22,664 nt of DNA. Source: an uncultured Bacteroidales bacterium. Its GTDB lineage: Bacteria; Bacteroidota; Bacteroidia; Bacteroidales; Muribaculaceae. Every line of letters begins with the position of its first letter. The first letter of the stretch is position 1. The notes beneath the pieces are model-generated. The model ran no database searches and was not told the DNA's origin. It was given only the letters and a program-made list of their open reading frames with translations. Of the stretch, positions 14,144 through 22,621 are shown piece after piece. The DNA lies in the NCBI GenBank assembly GCA_945828175.1, contig CALZQD010000002.1, positions 1-22,664 on the forward strand. Reading direction: 5' to 3'. The translations under genes and the position numbers were made by a program.

Positions 14144-15535
14144 ATGAACCTCAGACACCTCAGCATAGCTCTCCTCACGCTCCTCACCGCCGGCCCCGCC
14201 TTCGTCGCCTGCGACGAAGACTCGAATATCGGCGAATCACTCGTCGAAGACCAGGTCGCCGTCACCGTCGACTCATCGTTCACCGTCAGCGCCCGCTGCG
14301 TCGCCGACCGCTCGGTGCCCGCCCGCACCCTCAGCCAGCTCTTCGGCCGCATCGACGTCGAAGGCTACGGACATCTCTCGAGCGACGTCGTCACCCAGTT
14401 TATGCCCGCCTCGACCCTCGACACCACCGGCGTCACCGTCAACGACATCGACTCGCTCAAACTGATTCTCAACATCGCCTCGGGCGACTTCATCGGCGAC
14501 TCCATCGCCCCTATGGGCCTCGAAGTCTACCGCCTCAACAAGCTCCTCCCCTCGCCCATCTACAGCGACTTCGACCCCAAGGGCTACTACGACGCCTCGG
14601 CCCCCATCGGCAGCACCATCTACACCCTCTCGACCCTCGGCATGCCCGACTCGCTCGCCACGCTCTACCGCGGCGACAAGAGCGTCATCGTCGACCTGCC
14701 CGTCTCGCTCGGCAAAGAGATGTTCAGCGCCTACATGGCCGACCAGCAGCTCTTCGCCACCCCCACGGCATTCACCGACAAAGTCTTCAAAGGCCTCTAC
14801 ATACGCAACTCATTCGGCAGCGGCCGTCTGACCCGCGTCAGCCAGACCACCATCAACATGTACTACCATAAGAAGACCGTCAACGACGCAGGCCGCGATA
14901 CCGTCATCAACAAAACCGGCTACTACTTCGCCGTCACCCCCGAAATCATCACCAACAACATCATCGACTACAACATCGCGCCCGCCATCAGCCGCCGCAT
15001 CGCCGACGGCGAGAAACTCGTCGTAGCCCCCGCAGGCTACAACGTCGAGCTCAGCTTCCCCGGCCGCGAGATCGTCGCAGCCTACCGCGCCGGCAAAGGC
15101 GACCTCTCGGTCGTCAACACCCTCTCGTTCACCCTCCCGGTTGAAGAACTCGAGGGTCACGAAGGCCTCGTGCCCCCGCCCTACCTCCTCATGGTCAAGA
15201 CCTCAGAGAAAGCCGAATTCTTCGCCCAGAGCAAGCTGCCCGACAACAAGACCTCGTTCTACGCAACCTACGACTCGACCAACAAGCGCTACGTCTTCTC
15301 AGGCATGCGCCAGTATATCCTCGACCTCATCGACGCCAAGGAAATCAGCGACAAAGACACCGACTTCACCCTCTGTGCAATCAACGTAACAACCGAGCAG
15401 TCAAATAACTACTACAATCCGACGCCCACCATCACCGGCATAACCCCCTACGGCGCCGGACCCGTCGCCGTCAAATTTTTATTCGACAAAGCAAAAATTT
15501 ACTTCACATATAGCACACAGAAGCTAAATATTTAG
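14144..15535 (+). CDS. DUF4270 lipoprotein
   Basis: 463 aa. The signal peptide ends in a good lipobox (AFVAC, Cys23), followed by acidic DEDSN, which in Bacteroidota often favours surface export. The mature part is beta-rich, with features of DUF4270 proteins: an early SFTVSARCV segment, a LFGRIDVEGYGHLSSD segment and repeated IDSLKLILN-type strands. The function of the family is not established. It is the second gene of the operon with the starch-synthase-like protein. Its stop codon abuts the promoter of the next tRNA gene (15536). Confidence 0.85.
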   Translation: MNLRHLSIALLTLLTAGPAFVACDEDSNIGESLVEDQVAVTVDSSFTVSARCVADRSVPARTLSQLFGRIDVEGYGHLSSDVVTQFMPASTLDTTGVTVNDIDSLKLILNIASGDFIGDSIAPMGLEVYRLNKLLPSPIYSDFDPKGYYDASAPIGSTIYTLSTLGMPDSLATLYRGDKSVIVDLPVSLGKEMFSAYMADQQLFATPTAFTDKVFKGLYIRNSFGSGRLTRVSQTTINMYYHKKTVNDAGRDTVINKTGYYFAVTPEIITNNIIDYNIAPAISRRIADGEKLVVAPAGYNVELSFPGREIVAAYRAGKGDLSVVNTLSFTLPVEELEGHEGLVPPPYLLMVKTSEKAEFFAQSKLPDNKTSFYATYDSTNKRYVFSGMRQYILDLIDAKEISDKDTDFTLCAINVTTEQSNNYYNPTPTITGITPYGAGPVAVKFLFDKAKIYFTYSTQKLNI

Positions 15536-15543
15536 TAACTTTG
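15536..15543 (+). promoter_or_regulatory. -7 box of tRNA-Thr
   Basis: TAACTTTG, an exact TAnnTTTG match, starts on the base after the DUF4270 stop codon and ends 13 bases before the tRNA. Any -33 contacts would fall inside the DUF4270 coding sequence. Confidence 0.6.
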
Positions 15544-15556
15544 CAACGCAAATCAG

Positions 15557-15629
15557 GCCGCAATAGCTCAGTTGGTAGAGCATTTCATTCGTAACGAAAA
15601 GGTCGTGGGTTCGAGTCCCACTCGCGGCT
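15557..15629 (+). tRNA. tRNA-Thr (CGT)
   Basis: 73 nt. The D arm is GCTCAGTTGGTAGAGC, the anticodon loop TTCGTAA gives CGT, the T arm is GTGGG-TTCGAGT-CCCAC, and the discriminator is T; CCA is not encoded. Two A-C oppositions are visible: position 6-67 in the acceptor stem (GCCGCAA against TCGCGGC) and 31-39 at the top of the anticodon stem. The rest pairs well. It is flanked by its own promoter and terminator, so it is probably functional. Confidence 0.88.
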
Positions 15630-15636
15630 CCTTCCA

Positions 15637-15671
15637 AATCCCCGATAGTTCCATGACTTTCGGGGATTTTT
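15637..15671 (+). terminator. Intrinsic terminator of tRNA-Thr
   Basis: AATCCCCGA (15637-15645) pairs with TCGGGGATT (15660-15668) as a perfect 9-bp stem, continuing into a T-run. Confidence 0.85.
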
Positions 15672-15771
15672 GCGTTGGGGGGGGTGGAGACGGCGGGCGC
15701 AATGCGGGTGGCGTCGCGCTTTAGGTTTGGGGCATTTGTTAACGCCTGCGGGTAAAAAACGGGCAAAACAT

Positions 15772-15802
15772 TTTGCAGATTGCAAAATAATCTCTACCTT
15801 TG
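15772..15802 (+). promoter_or_regulatory. Complete Bacteroidota promoter of tRNA-Cys
   Basis: TTTG at 15772-15775, a spacer of exactly 19 bases, then TACCTTTG at 15795-15802. This matches the full -33/-7 consensus (TTTG-N19-TAnnTTTG) and is the best canonical promoter in the window. Confidence 0.8.
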
Positions 15803-15819
15803 CAAACACAATCACTCAC

Positions 15820-15890
15820 GGTTCCTTGGCCGAGTGGTTAGGCACCGGTCTGCAAAACCGTTTACAGCAGTTCGATTCTGCTAGGAACCT
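15820..15890 (+). tRNA. tRNA-Cys (GCA)
   Basis: 71 nt. The acceptor GGTTCCT/AGGAACC is perfect, the anticodon loop CTGCAAA gives GCA, the T arm is AGCAG-TTCGATT-CTGCT, and the discriminator is T (U73), a known Cys identity base. CCA is not encoded. The 27-43 pair is a C-T mismatch. A strong terminator begins 2 bases after the 3' end. Confidence 0.92.
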
Positions 15891-15891
15891 C

Positions 15892-15929
15892 AAAAAACCT
15901 CTCGCACCGAAAAGTGCGGGAGGTTTTTT
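15892..15929 (+). terminator. Intrinsic terminator of tRNA-Cys
   Basis: AAAAAACCTCTCGCAC (15892-15907) pairs with GTGCGGGAGGTTTTTT (15914-15929) with one wobble, 16 bp in all. The stem ends in six T, and six A on the other arm could serve the opposite strand too. Confidence 0.9.
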
Positions 15930-16370
15930 ATTTCCGGGAGGCGACAGGCGCGGAGCGGCGCGTCAGGCGGTATGGAGGTACGGCTTTAGTCGTTGCCTAT
16001 GGAGCAACGGTTTTAACCGTTGCAGCGTCAGGCGTGTGTATCACCGCGATAGCGGTAGGAATGTGCCATGGCACATCCGCGCTGACGAAACGTCAGACTG
16101 TAGGGACGCACCGCTCGTGCGTCCGTCCTCCGAAAAATCTGATAATTCCGACCTCTCCGATGCCTCGGAGCAACGATGATGATACAATCGGCGGCCTGCG
16201 GACGCCGTGCGTGCTGCCGGCACGCCTACCCTGAACGCCTTCGGCGGTCAGGGCTACGGTAAATCGGCAAGCTGCGATTGCCCGGCCTCGCTCGTCTATA
16301 ATACACGCACTGCGGCGCGCGTTGCGCTTTTGTTCTTCTCTCCTTGTGTTCTTATGTTCGTTGGACGTCA

Positions 16371-16436
16371 TTGAGGGCGATGCGAGGGTTGAAACCCTCG
16401 CTCCATAACGCGACAGGCGGGAGCCTATAGCGTTCC
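16371..16436. repeat. 66-bp direct repeat, copy 1
   Basis: It starts TTGAGGGCG, contains the palindrome GCGAGGGTT-GA-AACCCTCGC, and continues CTCCATAACGCGACAGGCGG to end in a GCGTTCC-type sequence. It matches copy 2 (16462-16527) at all but a handful of positions, offset 91 bp. Confidence 0.8.
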
Positions 16437-16461
16437 AGGGGGCGACAGGCGCGGGCGGCGT

Positions 16462-16527
16462 TTGAGGGCGTTGCGAGGGTTGAAACCCTCGCTCCATACC
16501 GCGACTGGCGGGAGCCTATCGCATCCC
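16462..16527. repeat. 66-bp direct repeat, copy 2
   Basis: Same length and orientation as copy 1, with the identical GCGAGGGTT-GA-AACCCTCGC palindrome. Differences are a few substitutions (for example CGACTGGCG for CGACAGGCG) and no indels. Confidence 0.8.
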
Positions 16528-16583
16528 GGGCCACGCCTAACGCGGCGGCGCGATTGCGCAGCCCTACCCGTTTATGCTCGTGA

Positions 16584-16625
16584 TTGTGAATTGTGAATTG
16601 TGAATTGTGAATTGTGAATTGTGCA
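16584..16625. repeat. TTGTGAA heptamer microsatellite
   Basis: Five perfect TTGTGAA units plus one variant TTGTGCA. On the other strand this reads AATTCAC, which resembles the AATTCAW heptamers at 13086-13120. Confidence 0.85.
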
Positions 16626-16632
16626 TTGATAT

Positions 16633-16671
16633 AAAAACGGGCGGCGGGGGTCTCGGATGAGACTCCCGCCG
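16633..16671 (-). terminator. Intrinsic terminator of the SusCD-type operon
   Basis: CGGCGGGGGTCTC (16642-16654) pairs with GAGACTCCCGCCG (16659-16671) around a 4-base loop, a 13-bp stem with one wobble. On the minus strand it leads into TTTTT (complement of 16633-16637). It lies 32 bases past the stop of the last gene. Confidence 0.85.
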
Positions 16672-16703
16672 CGGGTATTAAAGGGGGAATTAATCTTTAT
16701 CGA

Positions 16704-18632
16704 TTAAAGGATAGCGCCGTTGGCTTTCTTGTTGTTTTTATACTTTATAGCTTTCTTGTCGGCTTTTATGAGCGGAAGCATCTTGGTCGGTTTGCGATTG
16801 AATTTACCTGAAAGCATTTCAATTGTCTTGCCAATGACTTTCTTCTTGAGAGCCGCACGGGCAGCGGGAGTATCTTCCTCAATGAACATTACAACAGAAG
16901 GAATCATATCCTGTCCTTCAGGAATAAAGCTATAACCGAGGTCGTCTGGATCAGCAGATTTGCCGAAGAAAGGACTCTTAATAAGAATTGTAGAGACACC
17001 GTCGGCGTCAACTGTCAGAGACGAGCCGAGACCTGCTGCAACAACCTGTGCGGGCTGTGCGATGCCGAGTGTGGGATAGAGGTAGCCGCCGTCACAGATA
17101 ACGAGCTCTGCGCCGCCCTGGACTGCCGGGTTACCCCAACCTGACTTCTGAGGCTCAACAAAGCAATATGAGGGATCCTGACAGTTGATTACGATATTGC
17201 GCACTTTCTGTATTGCATTGGCTTGAGCGGCAAGATAAGTGTCGTTAGTGAAGGGAGCCATGAGGCGATAGAGACCTGGAGTATCGTCGCTCTTCTGAAT
17301 CTCGACTGATGCCGGGAAATTGAACGGATCAGCAGCTGTGCCGTCATTTAAGGTCAGACCGGGGATAATCCATGAGTCGATGAAGTCACACTGACCGAGT
17401 GACGACCAGTTGCCTTCGTCAACAGCGTTGCCTAAAATCTCGAAGTCTGCCTGAGCATACATCTGGGGCTTGCCTTTGCCGTAGGTTACGACAACTGCGA
17501 TATATTCGCCGGGGCCTTCGAGAGGCAGACGAACTTCGCCGCTCTCAGCTGTCTCAACGAAATTGGCTTCGCCGCTGACGATAGACTGGAGGAGTGCATT
17601 AGCGTCGGTTGTAATAGCGCAAGCAACGCGAGCGTTCTCTACGTCAGCACCGAGCTGAACATTGACAATGGCCTGCTGGTTGTTTTCGGCATCTGTGTAG
17701 TAGCCGGCATATGAGATAGCAGCTGAGTAATCAGTCAGCTCAACGCCCGGGAAGACGATCATCTCGGCACCGTGAGTGTTGCCTTTGTACCAGCCCTGAC
17801 CCATTTCAGATTCTTCGACTACGCCGAAACCATTAGCGGGGAAGGTGATGACGCCGTCTTCGTATACACCAATACCTGCTTTCATCTGTGCGCCGTAAAT
17901 TACGCCGTAAGAAGGATCAAGCGTAATACCTGTGCAGAAGGGGTTCGGACTAAAATAAACGCTGTTGTCCTCCATAACGTGGAATGTGATGCTATAATCT
18001 TTTGAAGTGTCAAAAATAGCACCGTTAACCATCTTGGCCATTGTCGCATAGGGGTTGACAAGACGATAGAGGGTCTTGTCGAGACCGTTCTGCTGGATTT
18101 CAACCTTCCAAGAAAGAGTCTTGCCACCGCCGATGTTATAGAGTGAACATACGATATCGTCAGTATAGATACCTATGCCAATTGATTCCCAAGGCTCGGG
18201 TTTACCGATTGTGAACGCATAAGTTCCTTCGCCATAGTTCGATGTGGCTTCGGCAGGAAGAGAAATTGAGAAATCGAATGTCTGGCCGTCAGAAATCTTG
18301 GCGGGGTCAAATGTAATGGTGTAAGGAGCGCTGAGAGCTTCTGCAGCAAAAGTAACTTGCGATGGCGCAGTGAAGATAGCTGCGTCGGGATTCTCTACAG
18401 CGAGGGCATACGTTACCTCGGGACCGGCAGCCGAGCGGTAGATGTCGAAGGTGACGCTTGTAGCGTCGCCTTCGATTTCATAGCTCTCTGCAGCTTCATT
18501 TGAGAAGTATGCACCTGCACTCTGTGCACCGGGAGTGAAGTCGTCATCAAGGATGCCGTCGTTCTCACAGGCTGTGAAAGTCACAGATGCGAGAGCAAGA
18601 GCCGCAATTGTATATAATTTATAGAGTTTCAT
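16704..18632 (-). CDS. SusE/F-position surface lipoprotein with duplicated domain
   Basis: 642 aa. The signal peptide ends in lipobox FTAC (Cys22), followed by acidic residues, which suggests surface display. Residues about 40-145 form a Calx-beta/BACON-like beta domain, and a second beta domain lies near 305-400. Two related segments alternate with these: 148-270 (WESIGIGIYTDDI..., LYRLVNPYA) and 408-550 (WSSLGQCDFIDSW..., LYRLMAPFT). The C-terminal tail is strongly basic and Lys-rich, unusual for this class. It is third in the operon after SusC and SusD (31-base gap), the slot often filled by SusE/SusF-type glycan-binding lipoproteins. Ligand and exact family are not recognised. Confidence 0.75.
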   Translation of the reverse strand: MKLYKLYTIAALALASVTFTACENDGILDDDFTPGAQSAGAYFSNEAAESYEIEGDATSVTFDIYRSAAGPEVTYALAVENPDAAIFTAPSQVTFAAEALSAPYTITFDPAKISDGQTFDFSISLPAEATSNYGEGTYAFTIGKPEPWESIGIGIYTDDIVCSLYNIGGGKTLSWKVEIQQNGLDKTLYRLVNPYATMAKMVNGAIFDTSKDYSITFHVMEDNSVYFSPNPFCTGITLDPSYGVIYGAQMKAGIGVYEDGVITFPANGFGVVEESEMGQGWYKGNTHGAEMIVFPGVELTDYSAAISYAGYYTDAENNQQAIVNVQLGADVENARVACAITTDANALLQSIVSGEANFVETAESGEVRLPLEGPGEYIAVVVTYGKGKPQMYAQADFEILGNAVDEGNWSSLGQCDFIDSWIIPGLTLNDGTAADPFNFPASVEIQKSDDTPGLYRLMAPFTNDTYLAAQANAIQKVRNIVINCQDPSYCFVEPQKSGWGNPAVQGGAELVICDGGYLYPTLGIAQPAQVVAAGLGSSLTVDADGVSTILIKSPFFGKSADPDDLGYSFIPEGQDMIPSVVMFIEEDTPAARAALKKKVIGKTIEMLSGKFNRKPTKMLPLIKADKKAIKYKNNKKANGAIL

Positions 18633-18663
18633 ATTTATTATTTGTTAAGCGATTAATAACAAA

Positions 18664-20127
18664 TTAGTTTGCCGGTTTATAAGGATCGGGCTGAGGACCG
18701 CCTGTCGTGATATCGGCCTCTGTGACGAGCTTGTTGGTTGTCATCTCTGAGTTAGGTATAGGATAGAGAAGCACCTTGTTGTCAGGCTCGATCAGATATG
18801 TGATAGTAGCGTCATAGCCGCCGCCAACACGATTGAGAGGCTTTTTGAGACGGAGCATGTCATAGTAGCTCATGCCTTCACCCCAGAACTCGATACGGCG
18901 CTGGTTCCAGACTTCATCCTGGAATTCGGCAGGCGTTGTGGCAGCTGAAGCGAATTCGGGGTCGCGATAAGCATTAACGAACTCGTTGAGGAGCTGTTTA
19001 CCGCCTTCGACATTCTGCATGCCGGTTGCCTCGGCGAGGATGTAGTACATTTCCTCGACGCGCATCAGAGGAATATCAGAAGCGTTGATTGTGCTGTTGA
19101 GAACGCCTTTGTAGGCCTCGAACTTACACTGAACACGCTCGCCTGCGCCGTGCGATGTCAGATAAGCCTGATGAGCCGCGTCGAGGTTGGCCGACTTGCC
19201 TTCCTCGTCGAGCCACCAACCGCGGCGGCAGTCTGTTTTGTTAATCGACTCGAAGAGAAGCTTGTTGATCCACTTCCAAGAGCCGACTGCTGTTGCATAG
19301 CCGAAAGTGAACGAACCCATGTGAGAGGGGAAGTTACAGATCTGAGTCGTAACGACACGGTCGGTTTCGGCTACATAGATACCCCACATCCAGTTGTTGG
19401 CGTTCATATCATTGAAACCGGGACAAGAAGCTTCAGCGATGCTGAGGGGAGCGCCATCGAAAGCACCGATAGCAGCCTGAGCGTCGGCAGCAGCGTCAGC
19501 CCACTTGTTCATGATAAGGTTGGCACGGGCGCGGATACCATAAGCGACAGCCTGGTTGGCGAGACGCTTTGCACCGAGCTCGAGAACAGACTCGCGAGTG
19601 ACATCTGTACGGCCGAAGTAATCGATAGCCGTTGTGAGGTCTTTGATGATCAGATCATAGACGTCTTTGACAGGAGCGAGACCGAGACCTTCGAGGGCGG
19701 CCTGTTCCTGATTTTCTTCAGTGATAAGGGGCACACAGGGCTTGTCTTCGCTGCCAACATATGTGAACTGATAGCTCTGAGCAAGGTAGAGATATGAAAA
19801 GGCGCGGAAGGTATAAGCCTGAGCGAGGTAGAAGAGGCCTTCGGGTGAGAGGGCTGCGTCGGCATCGGCATCAGCAGGTTTCATCGAAGCGATGATTGCA
19901 TTGGCCGAACGGATGCTCTTGTAGTTATACATCCACATCGCATTGTTGGGGTCTGAGGTGTTCAGACCGTCGGCAAGACGAAGAGAGATGAAATACCAGT
20001 TGTAGCCGGTGTTGAGCGAGGGCACGTCCATGCCGCGCTGATCCATCTGAATCAGAAGGGCCGGGAAACCTATATCCCACTGTTCGTCAGAGTTACTGCC
20101 GCCGGTGAGCGAGCCAAACTCCGTCAA
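18664..20127 (-). CDS. SusD/RagB-family protein body (separated from its signal peptide by a frameshift)
   Basis: 487 aa of readable SusD-like sequence beginning at AGYLTEFGSLTGG; the listed start is only a TTG inside the protein. Features are the SNSDEQWDIGFPALLIQMDQ segment, TPR-type helices (YNYKSIRSANAII, FYLAQAYTFRAFSYLYLAQSYQ) and the SusD C-terminal signature WNQRRIEFWGEGMSYYDMLRLKKPLNR. SusD proteins form the lid over the SusC transporter and bind glycan or peptide ligands at the cell surface. The signal peptide and lipobox lie just upstream in a different frame (20124-20246). As sequenced, a normal full-length lipoprotein cannot be made. This could be a true mutation or an assembly or sequencing error. 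Confidence 0.85.
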   Translation of the reverse strand: MTEFGSLTGGSNSDEQWDIGFPALLIQMDQRGMDVPSLNTGYNWYFISLRLADGLNTSDPNNAMWMYNYKSIRSANAIIASMKPADADADAALSPEGLFYLAQAYTFRAFSYLYLAQSYQFTYVGSEDKPCVPLITEENQEQAALEGLGLAPVKDVYDLIIKDLTTAIDYFGRTDVTRESVLELGAKRLANQAVAYGIRARANLIMNKWADAAADAQAAIGAFDGAPLSIAEASCPGFNDMNANNWMWGIYVAETDRVVTTQICNFPSHMGSFTFGYATAVGSWKWINKLLFESINKTDCRRGWWLDEEGKSANLDAAHQAYLTSHGAGERVQCKFEAYKGVLNSTINASDIPLMRVEEMYYILAEATGMQNVEGGKQLLNEFVNAYRDPEFASAATTPAEFQDEVWNQRRIEFWGEGMSYYDMLRLKKPLNRVGGGYDATITYLIEPDNKVLLYPIPNSEMTTNKLVTEADITTGGPQPDPYKPAN

Positions 20128-20246
20128 ATATCCGGCGAGACCTGGTCTGAGGTAATCGTGTTGCCCTGAGGCTCTGTATCGAGGTCGTTACAGCCGGCCA
20201 TCATAGCACCTGCAAGGAGGGCAGCAAATATTTTTGTATATTTCAT
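20124..20246 (-). pseudogene. Out-of-frame SusD signal-peptide fragment
   Basis: ATG at 20246 opens a 40-codon frame, MKYTKIFAALLAGAMMAGCN, an ideal lipoprotein signal. It continues DLDTEPQGNTITSDQ, as in SusD N-termini, then stops at TGA (20124-20126). The SusD body continues in a different frame. The usual 20 or more residues between the SDQ-like part and the first helix also seem absent, so a small deletion with frameshift is likely. The palindrome-like AGACCAGGTCT sits at the junction (about 20137-20147). Confidence 0.75.
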
Positions 20247-20286
20247 AATTATCAATTTATTAGAATTTACCTTTTAAATCAACTGA

Positions 20287-22621
20287 TTAGAATGCCAGAC
20301 GGAGGCCGCCCGAGAAGCAGCGGATGGGTGAATAGGTGTATTCAACCGATGAAACGAAGCTCTGACGGGGGTCGAGACCTTTGCGTTTGCTCCAGAGAGC
20401 GACATTCTCAGCCGAGAAGTAAACTCTGACGTTGCTGAGGTAGAGTTTCTTGACAATTTTCTCAGGCAGAGTGTAGCCGAAGGTGATGTTGTTGAGAGCG
20501 AGGTAATTGCTCGATGTGAGCCATCTGTCGCTGTTTGCGTAATTGGCAAACTGGGCAGTTGTCGAAAGCGCGGGAACATTGGTGTTCTTGTTTTCGGGTG
20601 TCCAGGCATTGAGGATATCCTTGTGGAGGTTCATACCGATATCCTCAGCAAGACCGCCGTGCATGAAGCTCTGATAGCCGTAGTCCATGATCTTGCCGCC
20701 GAGCTGGTATGTGAATGCCAGCGAGAGGTCGAAGCCATAGGCGTTAAGAGCTGTGCCGAAGCCGCCGTAAGCCTTAGGCATAAGGTTGCCGGTCTTCACA
20801 CGGTTTGACAGACGGGCTGTCGAAGCGTTTGTAGTTTTATATTCCTCTTCACTCCACTGTGCCACACCATCGATGACAATCTGTTCGCCGGCTGCGTCGA
20901 GTTTGGGTTCACGCGCCCAATAAAGAGCCTCACCGGTTTCGGGATCTACGCCTGCATATTTAGGCATATAGAGCTGATACATCGACTCGCCTTCGTGGAA
21001 GATACGGCTGCCGGTGATCCAGTTGCCCTGTGCGTCGACGATATCGGGCGACAGTTTGAGCACCTTGTTAGAGGGCAGTGTAACGTTGAGGTTAATGTCC
21101 CAGGTGATGTCCTTGGTGTTGATCGGGCGATAGTTGACGTCGATTTCAAAACCGTTGTTACGCATCGAACCAACGTTCTTGGGGATTGAAGAATAACCCA
21201 GCGACGGAGATGTCGGGATGTTGAAGAGCATGTCAGATGTCTGACGGTTGTAGTACTCGAGTGAACCGCTGACCATGCCGCTCATGAGGCTGAAGTCAAC
21301 ACCGATATTGAAGTTGTTTGAAGTCTCCCAGGTGATGTCGGGGTTACCTTTGTATGAGAGCGAAGCGTCGTTGAAGACACCGTCTGAACCTGTCAGAGTA
21401 TACTGGTCGAGGTAAGCATAGTTGTTGCCGATACCGTCGTTACCGTTCTGACCGAACGATGCTTTGAATTTCAGCAGGTCGAAGATGTCTGAGAGGTCGG
21501 CCATGAAATCTTCTTTGGCGATTTCCCATGCGCCTGATACCGACCAGAAGTTACCCCAGCGTTTGTCGGGATGGAAGCGGCTCGATGCATCGCGGCGATA
21601 AGAACCCATGAAGAAGTATTTCTCGTCGAAGTTATATTTGACACGGCCGAAGATACCGCGTGTGCTATACTCGGTGACGGCGCCGTAACCGCGACGCTGG
21701 TCGATCGTGTTGTTGACGGCCCACTGGTAGGGGTTATAGAGGTTATAACCGATAGCCTGAACATACTCGCTATTGAGGTCGTAGCTTTCATAACCGATCA
21801 TGATGCCGGCATTGTGATGTTCGCCGAACGATCTCTGATATTCAGCAAGACCCTGGAGGTTGAGGGTGCGCAGACGCGACTGATACTGGAGGGCAGAACC
21901 ACCGGCTTCAGAGCTCTGACCGTGGAAGGGATTACCGATTGAATGGTTGCGGGTGTTGTCGACAAAGAGGCCGATGTTACCGCTGATGGTAAGGCCTTTG
22001 ACAGGTGTGAGGACTGCATACCATTTGGCATCGAGAATATCCATGAGGCTCTCGTCGGTGTCGTAAGCGAGGTCACCGGCGGGGTTACCCATGTTCATAT
22101 AGTTACGGACTGCGCCGTATTCGTCGTCGCCGTAGTCATAGAGTTTTTTGCCTGTTGTCGGGTCGCGGAGAATAGCACCTGACTGGTCACGGACATAAAC
22201 GGGATAGACGGGAGCCATCGAGTTTGCATAAACGAAGGCGTTGCCGGTTGAGCCGCTGTTGGTCTGTTCGCCGGGGTAGCCGCTGTTGACATATGTATAT
22301 GTAAGGTTTGTACCAATCTTCAACCAGGGTTTTGCCTGATAGTCGACGCTTGCACGGGTCGAGAGACGTTCGTAGCTCGAACCCTGGATAATACCTTCAT
22401 CATTGAGGTAGCTGGCTGCGACATAATACTGGAGTTTGTCAGTACCGCCTGAGATGCTGAGGCTATATTCCTGACGGAGACCGTTTTTCAACTGTTCTTT
22501 GTTCCAGTCATCGCCGATATAATAGTAGCCGGTCTTGGGGTCGATGTAGCCGGGTGTGGCATTGGGGTTGAAGCGGCCGTCGGTGCCGATGATGGTCTGA
22601 CCTGCAGGGGCTGTCCATGTC
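20287..22621 (-). CDS. SusC/RagA TonB-dependent outer-membrane transporter, 5'-truncated
   Basis: About 777 genuine residues; the gene runs into the end of genomic DNA at 22621. What remains is the beta-barrel part of a SusC-type protein. Examples are YSLSISGGTDKLQYYVAASY, then YERLSTRASVDYQ, FGRVKYNFDEKYFFMGSYRRD, KASFGQNGNDGIGN, and the typical C-terminus CFSGGLRLAF ending in Phe. The signal peptide, CarboxypepD-like domain and TonB plug expected at the N-terminus (roughly 250-300 residues) are missing. It would import ligand captured by SusD, 40 bases downstream. An apparent Met start at 22638 encodes MCIRDR from adapter sequence and is not real. Confidence 0.93.

Larger units (their letters stand above)
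15930..16583. repeat. Gene-free, palindrome-dense intergenic region
   Basis: No credible gene is present; open frames here are translations of repeats. Many short palindromes follow one another: GCAACGGTT-TT-AACCGTTGC (about 16014), GTGCCATGGCAC (about 16067), GGACGCAC-CGCTC-GTGCGTCC (about 16104), CTCCGA-TGCC-TCGGAG (about 16156), GCGTGC-TGCC-GGCACGC (about 16208) and GCGAGGGTT-GA-AACCCTCGC (twice). The phrase CGACAGGCG or its variant CGACTGGCG recurs four times. An A/G-rich phrase (on the minus strand GAACATAAGAACACAAGG, around 16338-16360) resembles one near 310-360. This looks like an accumulation of REP/MITE-like intergenic elements. Confidence 0.7.

Noticed and set aside
16371..16527. 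CRISPR-like array
   Set aside because: There are only two copies, 66 bp long with a 25-bp gap. They contain internal palindromes and have no further units or cas genes. It is an intergenic repeat.
15670..16534. Several open frames on both strands (60-169 aa)
   Set aside because: They read through tRNA genes, terminators and palindromic repeats, and have repeat-derived Arg/Ser-rich composition.
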